Below are positions 1 to 13,800 of a stretch of 64,000 nt of DNA, one piece after another. The first letter of the stretch is position 1, and each line of letters opens with the position of its first letter. Origin of the DNA: Nectonema munidae (Eukaryota; Nematomorpha; Nectonematoida; Nectonematidae). The stretch covers positions 18,501-82,500 of the forward strand of contig JAUIRK010000739.1 of the NCBI GenBank assembly GCA_030549495.1, given 5' to 3'. The position numbers and the translations under genes are program-made. The notes below the pieces were generated by a model. The model was not told the DNA's origin. It saw only the letters and a program-made list of their open reading frames with translations, and searched no databases.

Positions 1-244
1 TTACTCGTTTAGATCACTTTATTTGATTTAACATAGTTTGTTAAGCAAAATTCAAAAAACATCAAATTTGATATTTAATGAAATAAAAATTTTATATAAA
101 ATGGAGAAATTTAGAGAAGTTTATTAAAAATTTAATTATTACATCGTAATAAAAAGAGCGCTCTCAACTATTTTGTCTTTAAGCCTCAGAAAAATTTCTT
201 TCAACACTCACTTGAGTGAAACAAGAAATGAAAAAACTATTTAA

Positions 245-1490
245 ATATTTGGAAACCTGATATTCTTAAAGAGTTTTAATGAAGAACACCTTGATATATC
301 AACTTTTGATACCGACAACACCGATCTTTTAAAGGAATCCCGCACTCACGTCCTACACAATGACCTCATATTCCATGAACAAACCCTTTACAAACAAATT
401 AAAGGCTTGCCCATGGGATGTAAACTTTCATCTATTTTATCCAATATTTACTTACACTCCTTAGAAATAAAACTCTCCTAGCACCCTAAGTTCCCCCATG
501 AAACCTGGCGCAGATATGTCGACGAAATTTTGTTTCTATGGAACACCTCTAATAACCTTAACGAATTTTTCGAATTCGCCAACCACCATGATACACATAT
601 CAAGTTCACCAAGGAAACCAACGAAACAGAACTTAATTACTTAGACATCCAGATCCAAATAGTAAACAACACATTTAATTCATCACATAAAAATCCATTT
701 TTCTTAATTACAACTATGCCCACTCTATGCACATCAAAAAAACCACCTACCTCGGCCATATCCCAAGAATATAGAAAATCAACAATACCAAAGTCTTACT
801 GGGCAGTGATATTGAAAACCGTAATTCAATTTTTCTTCAAAACGGATACTCCCCCCATATCCTGAATAAATGGCACTCCGAATTCTCAGCCTTCCGTACC
901 CTATATGTTCCATAAAATATCTATTCCTCGATGAACTATATTTTTCTTCTACTCGTACTCCTCTAATACTACCTCCTATCCAAAACGCCCTATGCAAAAA
1001 ATAGAAATGATCATCAAGAAACATAATCACCCTATTACAAATATACAAAAAAGCCGTTAAATCAAAACCTATTTGTCCAATAAACCTAAACCATATCCAT
1101 TACCCATCAAATTGCAACAACAAATGCAACCACATCAACATCATTTATAAGATAAAATGCTTCCTGTGCAATAGTATCTATATTGGAGAAACCAAAAGAC
1201 TTCCCTATCCCGCTTTAAGGAACACCTCAGGGATGCCAAACTTAAAAGTGCTGAGAAGGAAATAAGCTACCATACCTTATAATCCATAAGGATACACCAA
1301 GTGGACAAGCTTCACTCTCCATGGAAGTAATTTAATTACGCCTCAAGCTACCTCCAACAAGAACACAAAGAAGAATACCGAATCACGACACTAAAGCCCT
1401 ATATCAACGCGCACCACACACAGCCAATAACCCACAATTAACACCTCTAACACAACCGAAACCCACCTCTTTTATTTTTAATAAAGACGT
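245..1490 (+). mobile_element. Penelope-like retroelement, eroded
   Basis: Conceptual translation shows the two hallmarks of Penelope-like elements in the right order. First comes a reverse-transcriptase core with GLPMG near 404-418 and RYVDE near 511-525, followed by IKFTKETNETELNYLDIQI. About 650 bases later comes a GIY-YIG endonuclease-like stretch reading CNSIYIGETKR near 1168-1200, preceded by a Cys-x-x-Cys pair. The family copies itself by target-primed reverse transcription and uses the GIY-YIG domain for cleavage. The copy is broken in several places and 5' truncated, so it is inactive. No terminal repeats or flanking duplication were recognised. Family call is firm; the exact ends are not. 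Confidence 0.75.
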
Positions 1491-2040
1491 GTATAATTTT
1501 TGTTACGCCTATCTTATGATATTCTATATGGATTATGTATATTACATGATTGTACAATAAATTGATGTAAGTGGAACAAGAAAAAATATATCAAAGCTTC
1601 GATAAAAAAACGAGATCGAAGTCGTACCAAACTTGGATATTTATAGGAAATAAGATTTTTTTCGTACGTAACTGGGAACCATAAATTTTACAAAAAAAAT
1701 ATTGAGCGGTAATAAAATTTCGAAACGTAACGTACCGTAAACCACCACTTTTTGAGTGAATAGATACGCTAAGTGTCCTTTGAAGAAGAATTATCTGCAA
1801 AATATATTACATTTTTGTCTTGAATTTTGTTTAACAGTCACTTCATCAACAGCAGGTTTAGAAAAGCTCTTCTTTCATTTGCAGCTTCAATTATTCATTT
1901 GATAAAAAAGACGTATACAAATAAATTATAACAAACAGATAGGCCAAAAAATATGTTAAAAATGAGAAAGATGTAGCCCTAAAAAGGGCTTCGGTATTTT
2001 AAGTTATGGCTGAAAAAAATCAATTTAAAAAGTATTACCT

Positions 2041-3407
2041 TTGCATGGAAATGCTTTAACATTTCCTATATTATCACACGTTAATTTGCCCCATGTATAT
2101 GAATATACACCCAATTGTTATGAAATTAAGCAAAGCACGCTTCAGGCTAGCCTTCAACTTGATGAGTCTACTGACACCGCTATGGAAAGCCCGTTGATTG
2201 CCTTTGCTCGCTTCGAGAAAGAGGAAAATGAAGGAAGAATTTTTTATTCTGCAATACCCTGCCAACTACAACAACAGCAAAAAATCCAAACCCATCCTGG
2301 ACTCGTTTTTGAAATGAATGGACTAAGTTGGCAGAATTTCAAACCCTATCTGTACTGATGGTGCCCCCCCGATGATTGGCGTTAAAAGGAGGGTTCGTCG
2401 CGCTTGTGAAGAATGAATGGCCTCACCTTACATCTTCCCACTGTTCACTTCACCCATATTCTCTTTCGTCCAAAACTCTTCCGCCGCGTTTGTTAGAAGT
2501 ACTGGACATTGCTTTTAAAGTAATCAACTTCTTCGTGCAAAGGCCAAAAAATCATCGGCTGTTCCAACTTCTGGCCAACGAAATGGGGCGCAACATGTGG
2601 GACTTTGTTTTATACCAAAGTTCGTTTGGTTATCGAGGGAAAATGCCTTTCTCCGGTTGTATGAACTTCGGTTGGAGACGGAAATTTTCCTGCAAGAGAA
2701 TGAAAACTATCTTCATGTCCACTTCAAGAATGAAGAGTTCGTCATGATGCTTGCCTACCCCAGCCGATATATTCGGTAGACTAAATAGGAAATGAACCAG
2801 TCTTTGCAGGGCCATGATGTCACAGTCAGTGACGTTCAAGACAAGCTTACAGGAATGTCTGCTCGAATAACAGTCTGGCAGGCACGGGTGAAGCCGGATC
2901 CACAGCTTCGTTTCCTTACGTATTGGCTGCATCTTCAGACAAAAAAGATTGAACTTCCCATTGGCATCAAAAATTACATTATCAAACATCTCGACATTCT
3001 CTTCTCCGAGTTCAAATCTTATTTCGACAATGCCCCATTAGATGTTCTATGGCACAAAGACCCATTTAACACGGAAATTAAACCTACTGAAGACGAAGCA
3101 GAGGAGCTCGCAGAGTTTAAAGTCTCGAAAGCAATGAAGCTGGCCTTCAGTAACAGAAAAAGATCTTCCAACTTCTGGTTGTCTGTTCAGGATGCGTATC
3201 CAAAGCTCAGCAAGAAGGCATCCGAAATGCACGTTCAATTCGCTACAATATATCTTTGCGAATCTGGATTTTCCTGACCTGGCGACGATCAAAACAAAGT
3301 CCAGAAACCGTCTTGATGTTAGGAATGATATTCGCCTTGCTGTGTCCAAAACAAAGCCGGACATAAGAGGCCTGGTCACACGAGCTCAACAGCAAGTGTC
3401 CCATTGA
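2041..3407 (+). mobile_element. hAT transposase remnant (ZBED5/FAM200-like)
   Basis: Read across several frames, this follows the ZBED5/FAM200 branch of hAT transposases: SLQLDESTDTAMESPLIAF (catalytic-core start), then TDGAP, then SSHCSLH, VRWLSRENAFLRLYELR, SLQGHDVTVSDVQDKL, and the C-terminal dimerisation region with FATIYLCESGFS and KTKSRNRLDVRNDIRLA. The longest open piece is 161 residues (2792-3277). Frameshifts fall near 2360, 2600, 2740-2790 and 3275, so no intact transposase is encoded. The BED-finger N-terminus was not found upstream, and no terminal inverted repeats were identified. The family is also known for domesticated host genes, but the broken frame argues against that here. 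Confidence 0.8.
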
Positions 3408-3539
3408 TTATACTGTTGAATAAAAATTTTTAGGATTTATAATTTTAGTGACTGGATAAACAACATAAAACAAAATTATTTTTTGAAGGGCAGGGGGCCA
3501 GAGTGTTAACCACTCGGTGAAGGGAGCCATGGGATACGA

Positions 3540-4089
3540 CCAATATTGGAATGTGGGAATATAATTACTGGCCCTCACAACAAACTTGAATTGAGGAAAC
3601 TTGAGAGAGTTCAAAGAAAGTTCACTAAAAAAGTAGCTGGTGTCCAAGATATGAATAAAAGAACTCAATCTTCGGTCTCTTCTTTATAGAATTAAGAGAC
3701 CAAAAATGATAACTATTTATAATATACTGAAGAAAAATATTGACATACAAAGAAAAGTTTTACCTCCATGGCATCACGTATATTTCTCGATGTAATTCCT
3801 TAAAACTTCAACTAGACTGTCATTATGGCACTTTTAGAAAAATTTATTCCACTAAATCTTCAATTAAAGATTGGAACAATCAACCTCAAAATATTTTGGA
3901 TGCACCAACATTAAATGTATTTAAAAATAGATTAGACTTCCATTGGAGTCATCTCAAATTTTTACACTTGTGATTCTTATGAAAACTCAAATATCTCATT
4001 TTTTGAAGTTATTATTTTAGATGCAATTTTCATAGGTTTGAACAACCTTCTTTTTGCTTAATTAAATATGTTATGTTATGTTATGTTAA
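3540..4089 (+). mobile_element. CR1-like LINE, 3'-end fragment
   Basis: The last part of a non-LTR retrotransposon reverse-transcriptase ORF. KLERVQRKFTKKVAG (about 3595-3640) is followed after a break by ISRCNSLKLQLDCHYGTFRK, SIKDWNNQPQNILDAPTLN and VFKNRLDFHWSH, ending at a stop near 3971. This is the usual C-terminal signature of CR1/Jockey-group LINEs. The 3' tail ends in tandem ATGTT units near 4067-4089, a typical LINE 3' microsatellite. Everything 5' of this is missing, as expected for a 5'-truncated copy. A second copy of the same kind of tail lies near 13.13 kb. Confidence 0.75.
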
Positions 4090-5648
4090 ACATATAAAAA
4101 TGTGGTAGCAATAAAAATAAAGCGAACATTTTGTTTTCTATTGAAAAACTTGTTGAATAATAGATTTTTTAAAGCTAATTTATTTGATACATTGATTATT
4201 TTAGGATATTTTAATAACATTTTTTGTTTATCATGATCATGGTTTGGTCTACTCGCACCAAATCACTTTTCACCACTCATCCCAATTATTTTTTAATTAA
4301 TTAGTTGATTTTAGTTTAGTTAATTGCTTAGTTGGATAGATAATTGATTAATTACTTGGTTAATTCATTGTTCATCAAATTTTTTTTAAAAATTAAAGTC
4401 TTTCAAAAAATTAATAATTTTTTCTTATGTAAAATTAAAAGCTGAACTTAAATATCATATTCATTTTTTTTTGATTAACTATATCTTCCAAGATATTTTT
4501 CTCAAAAGAATTTTCTTCGCTTGAAGCTGAGCATGCCTACTTAATTTCTCATTGCTTAAAAGAGAAAAATTTTACATTCAAGTATTTATTTCTAAGTTTT
4601 ATGTGTCGATATGATGAAAGTGAATTTTAAACTTTCTCCTCATCAGTTTTCAAGGTTTGTCTAAGTATAGTTAGTCGGTTAAAATAGCAATTTCCTATTT
4701 TACAAATTCTTTGCAGTTAATAAACGAAATCTAACACTTTAGCAAATTCCTTAAATAGAAATATTTCTTAGTAAAATCATGCTATGTTTTCAAAATTTGA
4801 GTCAAATTTGAGTTAAACATCTACAAACGAACTTATTTCGTTTGGGAAGCAAATTATTTGTCTAGCAGAGTTAGTTTATTAGTTGGAGTTGGCATTACAG
4901 AGGGCGAGTTGACTGCAAACTTCATGATGGAATATTTCACTTTAAATTAGAACTTATAAAAAGTATAATATATTTCAAGTTTCAAGTTTATTTCAATATC
5001 AAATTTTTTAAATACATAATATAAAATGTTACTTACTTTTATCTGTATTATCAAAAATTTTAAAAATGCTAATATTAATTTACTTTACTCGAAAAGATTA
5101 ATAAAAATATATGCTTCCATTTTTCATTCAAATATAAAAGGCAGGAGCACATAAGAGGCTAAAAGGAGGCATAATTTTTTTTAAATGTCTTATAAAGAGT
5201 CACAAGATAAAATGCAAGTCTAAATTTTTTTGCATTTAATGCCATATTTTACAGAAACAAACTTAAAAGGTAAATTAAAAGCCAAATTAACAAAAAAATT
5301 TCCTATATAACAATCTTGAGAAAATAAGTTCTTTGAAGAAGGAGTCTAGATAAGAAAGCTTTTCCAACTGGTTAATAGGGTTCGTGCACACACTCAAAAT
5401 AGCTTAGAGAACCACTCGCTATTCATAAGAGCCACACCAGCCCACATGGGGCTCGAAAGCCGTGTTTGCCCACTACTGGCATAATATATATGCCTATTAC
5501 TATCATATAAGTGGGGATTTCTTTATAGTTTGCGCGTTCTCATCATAAGCTTTTGCTGTCACATTTTTGGGCTTTGAATAAATTGATGCAAACGTGTATG
5601 ATGAGCGAAATGCCCCTTTTTTCTGAATGCCTCTAATCTCGTCTATAT
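4090..5648. other. AT-rich intergenic stretch, no gene seen
   Basis: No open frame with recognisable protein character and no paired terminal repeats were found. The sequence is AT-rich with short homopolymer runs. A slightly GC-richer patch near 5390-5480 has no coding signature that I recognise. Confidence 0.5.
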
Positions 5649-6056
5649 ATTAAAGATTAGTCGTGTATCGGATGTGGAATTTTTTGTATTCGCAGATGCG
5701 AATGCGGATATCAAAGTTGACATCCTAGCACCTGCAGATGTTAGAATTACTCTTTTCGCGGAAACAGATGCGAATATCACAATTGGTATTCTAAGCAAAC
5801 ACAAGTTTTATATATTTTTTTAATTTGGAGAGAAGATGTCAATGTATATGTGTTATCCTAAAGAAATGCTTTCCATAAAAAAATTTGGATAAAGTAAAAA
5901 TTCAAAAATTCCGAAAAAAAAAAAATTGTTTGAAAATTGCGGATTCGGGTGTTATTTTGAAAGGTGAAACTTAAATGATCCGCGGATAAGTGTGTTAAGA
6001 GGATGTAAATTTTTTGCGGGTGATGCCGATACATTGTGATATCCGATACATCTCTA
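5649..6056. mobile_element. Short non-autonomous hAT-type element
   Basis: A 408-bp segment is flanked by a perfect 8-bp direct repeat GTCTATAT (5641-5648 and 6057-6064), the target-duplication length of hAT elements. The right end carries TATCGGATAT (reverse strand) and the left end GTGTATCGGATG, a partly matching terminal inverted repeat. Inside are repeated modules such as GATGCGAATGCGGATATC. It has no coding capacity. Classification rests on duplication length plus ends. Confidence 0.6.
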
Positions 6057-6064
6057 GTCTATAT

Positions 6065-7646
6065 CAAAGGAGGGCTTTGATATAAGAAAGATGAGACTGT
6101 TTCGTGCCAAGACATTATATATATATATATTAATAAGTTGTGAGCACAAAAACCTCCTTAATTTACATATCTGTTGGTAAGCGATCAAAGTTTTTACTCG
6201 TGCATTTTAGCTCTTTGATGAAATTTGAGGCACCAGAAGAAAAGTGAGGAAGCAGTTGAAGAACTATTGAGAGCCATTTAAATATGATCTTGCCTACTTA
6301 GCAGACATCTTTGAATGAACTCAATCGGCTGCTATAATGCTCGAGTACCAACAACATTTTGCATAACGATACCCCCCCCCCATGGCTTTTCTCGGCAAGC
6401 TAATTCTTTGGAAGTAGAAAAAGGTAGAGATGGGAAATGTAGCTCCCTTCAAACATGTGATGCAACCACTTTCAGAGGAGCTGCAACAAAAGATAAGAGA
6501 ACCCATGTTAAGCCGTCAAAACGAGTTTCGACATTATTCTCATGATAAGATGTAAATGGAAAGAATGCCCATCTGAAACCTCCCCGAAATCCTTTCCAAT
6601 GCACTTTGTAAGATCTTCATGATGACATACAACAGGAATTCTTGGAACTTTAACAACAGTTCATACGAGGATAAGTTTCAGGAATAATAACAGTTGAGCT
6701 CCTCATGCCAAAATGATTTAGGATATCTACAAACCGAGCGAATTCGTCTTGAGAAGGCTTATAGGTGACGGTGATCCTAGACTTTGTACTACTGAGAGCG
6801 TCTGCAAACTAGAAAAATTTAGGAATCACTTTCCTATAGTCTCTAAAGCGAGTAATTATGTCGCGTTAAATCACATCAAAATTTATCATCACAGATCCAT
6901 TCCCTCTCAAATAACTTCGTGATTGAATGAACACTCGAATAAAATATTCTATGAAAAGTGGACAAAATATTAACGAAGCAAAATTTCGTGGAAACTTTGC
7001 AATGTAATAGCGACTAATTTCAAGATGTAAAGTTAGCTTCATGCTTTCGAGCATAAAATTTGAAGACAGAAATTTCAATTATGTGTACGTTTTTAATTGG
7101 TTACTTCAAAAACAAAAAAGTGTGGTTTACTAGCCACTTCTCAATAAAGAAATCAAATAAATATGCTTTAATTAGTTTCGAAACTTCTCTTAAGTTTAAA
7201 TGTTGAAAAAAAGTTGATGAAAAATTAAAGAGACTTTCAGGGATATGTTGAAAAATTAAAATAGGCGGGATGAATGATTGCACAATTATGATTTTGAAAC
7301 TTGCCAAAATTTCTTGTTTCAATCAACATTGTACTTGGATAAACTTTTAGTAGGATAGCTTTACTTTATTTCAAAAAATAAAAATAATTGTGGGAAGTAT
7401 AGTAAAATAAAAATGTTTTCATCCACAGAATAACTATTTTACATTTTAATATTGGTTCAGGTAGAGTTATGTTACAACTTTATCCTTATGTATAAAAATA
7501 TATTCAAATGTAAAAAATCTAAAAAAAAAGCTATGCACAAATAAATAGAGCATGAGTTAAAAAAAAGGAAAACTCAAGCGAAAGAAGGATGATGTGATTG
7601 GCTGCAAATTTTAATGATTTGCCGAAGGCAATTTGATTGACGCTGC
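6065..7646. other. No gene identified; possible decayed coding scrap near 6.3-6.55 kb
   Basis: A 76-codon open frame at 6315-6545 has somewhat higher GC than its surroundings but no recognised family. It includes a run of nine C bases, so its frame is unreliable. On the minus strand the stretch holds the probable 3' UTR of the ZP gene; a candidate AATAAA lies at 7365-7370 on that strand, about 280 bases past the stop. Confidence 0.35.
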
Positions 7647-7852
7647 TTAAAATTTGTCAACGTGATGCATGGAATAGACTAAGTTATCTTGACTGATTTT
7701 CTTCAGCGCAATGCTCCACCGATTGAAAAAGAATACGAAGATGACGCCAGCGAACGCGAAAAAGAGAAACGCCACCGCGCCAAACGAAATGGCGAAGGTC
7801 ATCTTGCTCACGCAAAAGTCCCTCTTCCCAACCACTTTGCTCGCAACCAAAT
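7647..7852 (-). CDS. ZP gene exon 9 (transmembrane segment and tail)
   Basis: 206 nt including stop, phase 1 in. It encodes LVASKVVGKRDFCVSK, then a 26-residue hydrophobic span starting MTFAISFGAVAF, followed by NRWSIALKK and a short cytoplasmic tail ending HHVDKF. It is the last exon; the intron before it is 2965 bases and hosts three inverted-repeat elements. Confidence 0.8.
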
Positions 7853-10800
7853 CTGTATAAAGAAAATACGTGAAATACAATTGTGAGTTGTGCCTCTCCA
7901 AATGAACCCAGGAAGAAGTGCATCAACTATATTAATTTGAAATGTATTCTTCCATATCATACGATTACTCTATGATATACTTATCCTAGCTTATATTTTT
8001 ACTTTCGTTTATTTATTGATGAAGAAAAGTGAACACATTTGCCATTACTTAATAAAGTGGTCCATCATCATTTCGTGTTTGGTTATATAACGAGTGAAGT
8101 TATAGTCAATATACGTTCATTTTTGCACCGAAAATATTAGATAATTTTAAACAATTTGAAGTATATTCGATAGCATTTGAACTTTATCAGATCAATAAAA
8201 GTACATTATTTTCACCAAGTCAATAAAAGTTCAATTTTATCATTAGGTCAATGAAAGGCTATTTTCTGCTTTCTTAAATATTTTTAAGTTGAAACAAGTT
8301 AGAAAATGTAATGAAATTTAAGAACTTAGTAGAATCCCTTTAAATGAAACTTCAATGAAAGAAGGCACTCTTTTAAAACAAAATTATTCTACTTTAATAT
8401 CATGTATAGTTGAATAGTTAAATTAATTGCTTGCCATGTTGACAGTCAATCCTTACGGATATCATGGTTCTGACCGGAGTACCGTGTCCAGGATCTACAT
8501 GACAACTTTTTTTGGTTTCTTTAAGTACACAAAAATAAACTCTCTCTCTCCAGTACGTTATTTTTTATATACCCAGCCCTAACCCCAAAACTTGACAAAA
8601 GTTACGGATTTGAAGTCGGAATTGAAGAGATTGTGGATTCGGAATCTGACTTCGGGAAATACTTCCGTTTTAGTTGGAATCGGAGAAGGACATTTTACCT
8701 TCCAACTCTTCAACCCTAATGCTATGCATACTATTATTATATATACGAGAAGAACAGATTATAAAATACGCATACTAATACAAATAACCGTATTACTTTA
8801 GACCTGTGGTTCTCAACAACAGCTATGAGTAACGGGATGTGGCCCTAACCTCCTGCTTTGCGGCCCACATTGCAAAGATACAGGAAAAATACGCTAAAAA
8901 TATCATATTAAAACAGTCAAAATTTGACAAATTTATTGATTTATTATTTATGAATGATATGATTTATTAATTTTATGATATAGATATGCCGCAACTTGGT
9001 TTCAGTTTACGTAACTAGAGGCAATTAAAAAACGTTTTTTTAAAAAAGCTTGAGGACCACTGCTTTGGACGCATCACTAGAGCCCCTAGGTATGCACTTA
9101 TAAATACGTTTTAACTTTCGCACAATGTCTAATGCATTTCCTTGCTAACACATCAGCTATATTTACTAATACAAAATGTGGTTTCAAACATGTAATACTC
9201 TCCTGTAAATGTGTTATGAAAAACATGAAGTACCCAATACTCATTTATTAACCTTTTACACTTAGACAGCTGGATTATTAAAACCATTCGATTTGTTCCC
9301 AAAAGGTTGCAAAAATTTGGTATGGGCACTTGGCAAGTCACAAATTATTTATTGAAAGCATTTATTTTGAAAGAACTTATTAGTTCTGAAAAACGTACTC
9401 AGCCTTTTGATGAGATCTTAAAAAAATGATTATTGAGAAAACATTTTTGAATTTTTTGAGCGATTCCGCTTGAAATATGTAAATAAAAAGTTCGAAAAAT
9501 TTTGTCCAGTTTTTATCTCAAAAATTTAAAAAATTTCAGCCAAAAGATAGAAATTTCAAGTCTAGAAATATTTTTAATTTTTTTGCATCACAAAGCTTAA
9601 AATTCTGAATAAGAGGGTTTTCTTTCAACATTTTCAAAGTCCATTTTAAAATCTAAAAGTCCTTTTTTGAGGCATAAAATCAATTTTTTCGCATTTTTAA
9701 AGTAAGTTTTTCTCCCGTAGTTAAAGCGAGAAACTATAGGTAAACTCGATTTAGTGTTAGATTTTATAACAATATTATTTATAAAGCTTTAAATATTATT
9801 CCAATTAATTGTAGGCCGTTCCATTTTATCAATAATGAAGAATAAAAGGTCCAAAAAAGATGGAACAAAAATTTTTAATGCAAAATTATATATTTCGCTT
9901 TTTCAAAGAAACTTGATCAAACTTGATAAAATGAAGTTGTCGACTAATTGAGGATGTATGAAAAAATCTGGAGAAAATACATCCTCAATCAGTCGCCAAC
10001 TTCATTTCATCAAGTTTGATAAAGCTTTTTTGAAGAAGTGAAATATATAACTTTGCATTAAAAATTTTTGTTCCAAATAAAAACTCTTTTTTGGACATTT
10101 TATTATTCATCATTAAATATTATTATAGAAGTGTTGTAGTCATCGTAGGATTATAAAATGGAAACCCATATCTACTTATCTATCAAACGTAGTTGACCAT
10201 ATAGTAACCAATTCCTCAAAATTCATCTTTTATTTTTATACATATATTTCAAATGGTATCAGGACAAAATCGCTCTGGACTAAATCCTCCATGGAAAAAA
10301 TTGTGCGTCTAACAAAAATATCACTAGAGTCGTTTCTTCATTTTTCTAACAAAGCCATGTATTTTTACTGTATTAACACTTCGCCTGAATTTATCCTGGG
10401 GGATTTTGTCTAGTCCAGGGGATTTTGTCCTCAGTGGCGATTTTGTACTAGTACCATTTTAAATATCTTTAATCGGAAAATACACTTCAGTTTACAGTGT
10501 GTTTGGGGATTTGCTTTTTCATATAGCTACGCTTTATCACCACTTTCGTTAATCCAGTGGCGTATATCGAATATTCACCAAAAGTTTTTTTTTTAGAAAA
10601 AATTATTTTAAAATTGACAGTAGTAAATTTTTATTACATCTACTATTGCAACAGAAGTTCAAAAATTATCTATCACTCAAAATAAATAAAATATTCGGCT
10701 AGATGAGTTAACAAATTTTAAGAAACTGTGACGAAAGAAAATTTCAACAGCGTATATTGCTTCAAAGCAGCCAACATTTCATACTATTTAAAAGACATCG

Positions 10801-13800
10801 TAAATAAATATGCTTACTCTGATTTGTGGGAAGTTCCTCTCCTTCAGAGTCTGGTATTTCAACAGCGATCGACTGAAAGAGGTGTATCAATGTTTCATTG
10901 TTATTACCAGCATTCCTTTTATATCTTCTATGTGTGGTTGGTGTGTTTAAGCCGCACAATATCTAAATCAAAGTATATCATCAATACACCTTACCACATA
11001 AGTTAAATTTTAGATTTTTATCATTACTAAATATAACCGGTAACTCACGTTGCTCGTATAAAAATTAAATATAATATGTTGTATAGGTTGAAATTTTAGT
11101 CAATGAGATCCGTAATTTTTTAGGCAGTTCATTTGAATAGGCAAAATTTATTCAGGAAATGTTTTAAATAAGTGGCTCGATTATAGCTTAATTTGATTGG
11201 TTAAAACTAAAAAATTCTCAAGAATTTTTATCCAGTCATAACAAATGGTTTGCATACTCCTCTCCTCAAAAGAAAAAACGCCTTAACTTTTCATATTGGA
11301 ATGAAAATTAAAATAGAAGTATGTTCAAACAAGCTTAAATTTAAACGTTTTCAAGTTAATAAGATATATATGAAGTATGATGTCCTGTCTTGCGCAAGTT
11401 GGTCCTAAGAAGAGCAAGGCTGCTACTAAAAAGACTCATGCATCTCATCCTCCTTTAATGAAATGATCTCTGATGGCATCAAAACACTAGGAGAATTCGT
11501 CTATAATTAATTCTTTATAATGTATGCATCTCTTGACACCCCCACCTTTTCCTCATGTAGATCCACGTCAGATGTAAAACTTATCAAGATATCCCGATTA
11601 GAAAAAATTAAGAAAATTTAATTAAGTTTCAATTTTGAAAGATTTAGTGGACTATGATGAAATTTCAAAAATTTTAGACAATTTAAAAACTGATTTGATA
11701 TTTGTTAAAAAATATTCATTGTTACTTTGTGCTAAAAAAAGCATATTTTTGTAGCATCCTCTTCCTATCAAAAATAAATTATTTTTCTTTTACTTGATTT
11801 CCCTTTCGTTTGTTATGAATAATCTTTATATTTTTTTCGACCATCCTTATCTAATTGTTTTTACTCAATGAAGAAATCGCTTATGTTGGCGAACTTAGAT
11901 GTGATAGAATTGTAAAATATTAAAAAACAAATAAGTACTTTTTGACATTTGTTATAACAAAATTTGATCGAACACTCGAAGTAAACATTTTCAATGTCTG
12001 GAAATTTGAAAACTTTGAAATGAGAGTAAAGAATCATCAAGCCATCCACGTACTCTTTGCTTTGCGGCCCAATGATCTTGTTATGCACAGGACAACCATT
12101 TTGATCAAGGAGATTGATTGGATGACTCGCTCCCATTCCGTCATGGGCGATGCAATTTTGAAGCATCATATCGAAGATACCTACAATCAAAAAGGTTCTT
12201 CACAAATAAGCTAAAGGATATGCGCAGATAGAGGTTTCTCCCTTCTAAAAGGGTGTTTAGTTTTTGCCGAAATAAATCGAAATATAACGAAATCTTTTCA
12301 AATTTTGAAGTTTTTGAAAGAAATTTGTTAATAAATTTTTTATTTTTAATTCTAACTAGTCAAAAACATTTAATGCATTATTTTTAGTCAATTTGGAAAA
12401 AAAATAACCTTTTAAAAAGTTTTGAGATTTTCCTTTATTTCGGTCTTCATTCTAAATAGTTGAAAACCCAATGAAATACACTGCGCTAATTTTAATTTGC
12501 TTTCAAACTTCAAGAATTTCAAAACTTTGAAAGTTATTACCTATATTTTTGCAATTTTTTCACGATATTAAATAATATATTTTATCAAATAATCAAAATA
12601 AAATTATGTAATCAAAAAATCGAAAAATATTCTCTAAAAACTTAAAAAATATGAAACTTTCTCTCCATATTTTGCTAGATGTACGATTTGATATACCTTA
12701 TACGATTTTACAAAATTGATTACCTATATTTTTGCAAATTGCACGATATTAAATAATATATTAGTCTAATAATAATAATCAATATAAAATCCTGTAATCA
12801 AAGAATCAAAAAATATTCTTTAAAAAATGAAAAAATGTATATCCTTTTCAAATATATCCTTGGCTCCCGTTACTTATAGTTGCCTACTTAAATTTTTAAA
12901 TACTTACTTTAATATCTAAATAGTAACCCATTTGGCACCAATATTGCCAAAGGGAACACAAACGACTTCAGTAATCAAATTTTCAAGAATAGATTAGATG
13001 CCTTTTGGAAGGAAAAAATGTTTCACCACTTTTAATACCTTATATATTTGAATTTTTTCATCTGTACTTTAAGATATGATAATGATCTATGATGCGATGT
13101 TTTATAGGCTTTTTTTTGCCTTTTTTATAATAAAATGATGTTATGTTATCAATATCATATAGACGAGAGATATAGTAGGATAGTATGAAGTATGACAAAC
13201 TTTTATTAAAAAGAACATGTCTACTCTACTGTTCTTTTTCAACATAAGTCAAGCAGAAGGCAGAAGGAACGGCGCTTGTAACTTTCTGCTTCTTAGCTTA
13301 TGTTGAAAAAAAACATAAAGACGAGATGTTCTTTTTAATAAAGATTTGGCAAACTATCCTATACTATATTCCTCGTTTATATTTTGCAATACATAATTTC
13401 ACTGCCATTAAGCCTCACCCTTCTGTTATCTATCATACAAATATTTGCAAAATGTGTCTGCTTTTCAATCAAGTCATAAGAGTAGTTAACCGTACACTAT
13501 ACCAGCGTTGTCCAAGAATTGTAAAAAATGTCGGGTCGCTAGTTCCTACCGTCAGAACTACTTGTTTACTCTATTTACTCTTTGATCATTTTTAAATATC
13601 ATTTGTGCTGATTTAGCTTTTCAAACTTTATGCATAGGTTTCTTCAACAAAATAATTAAGTCAATGATATATATCATTAAGAAGAATGGATTAGAGGTAG
13701 AAGAAGGCATCAAAAAGAACAAAATTTTCTTACCACTGCCATCATTAACCTTAACAACGATCGTTCCAATTTGTCCCAATTTAAGGAGTTGAGCGCGCTC

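Noticed and set aside
779-1048. Antisense 89-codon open frame over the Penelope-like element
   Set aside because: Shadow of the plus-strand coding trace; no independent protein character.
3490-3536. tRNA-Ser-like phrase on the minus strand (CACCGAGTGGTTAACACT)
   Set aside because: Only an A-box-like piece; no B box or cloverleaf, so not listed as tRNA or SINE.
6315-6545. 76-codon open frame
   Set aside because: Runs through nine consecutive C bases and matches no family I recognise.
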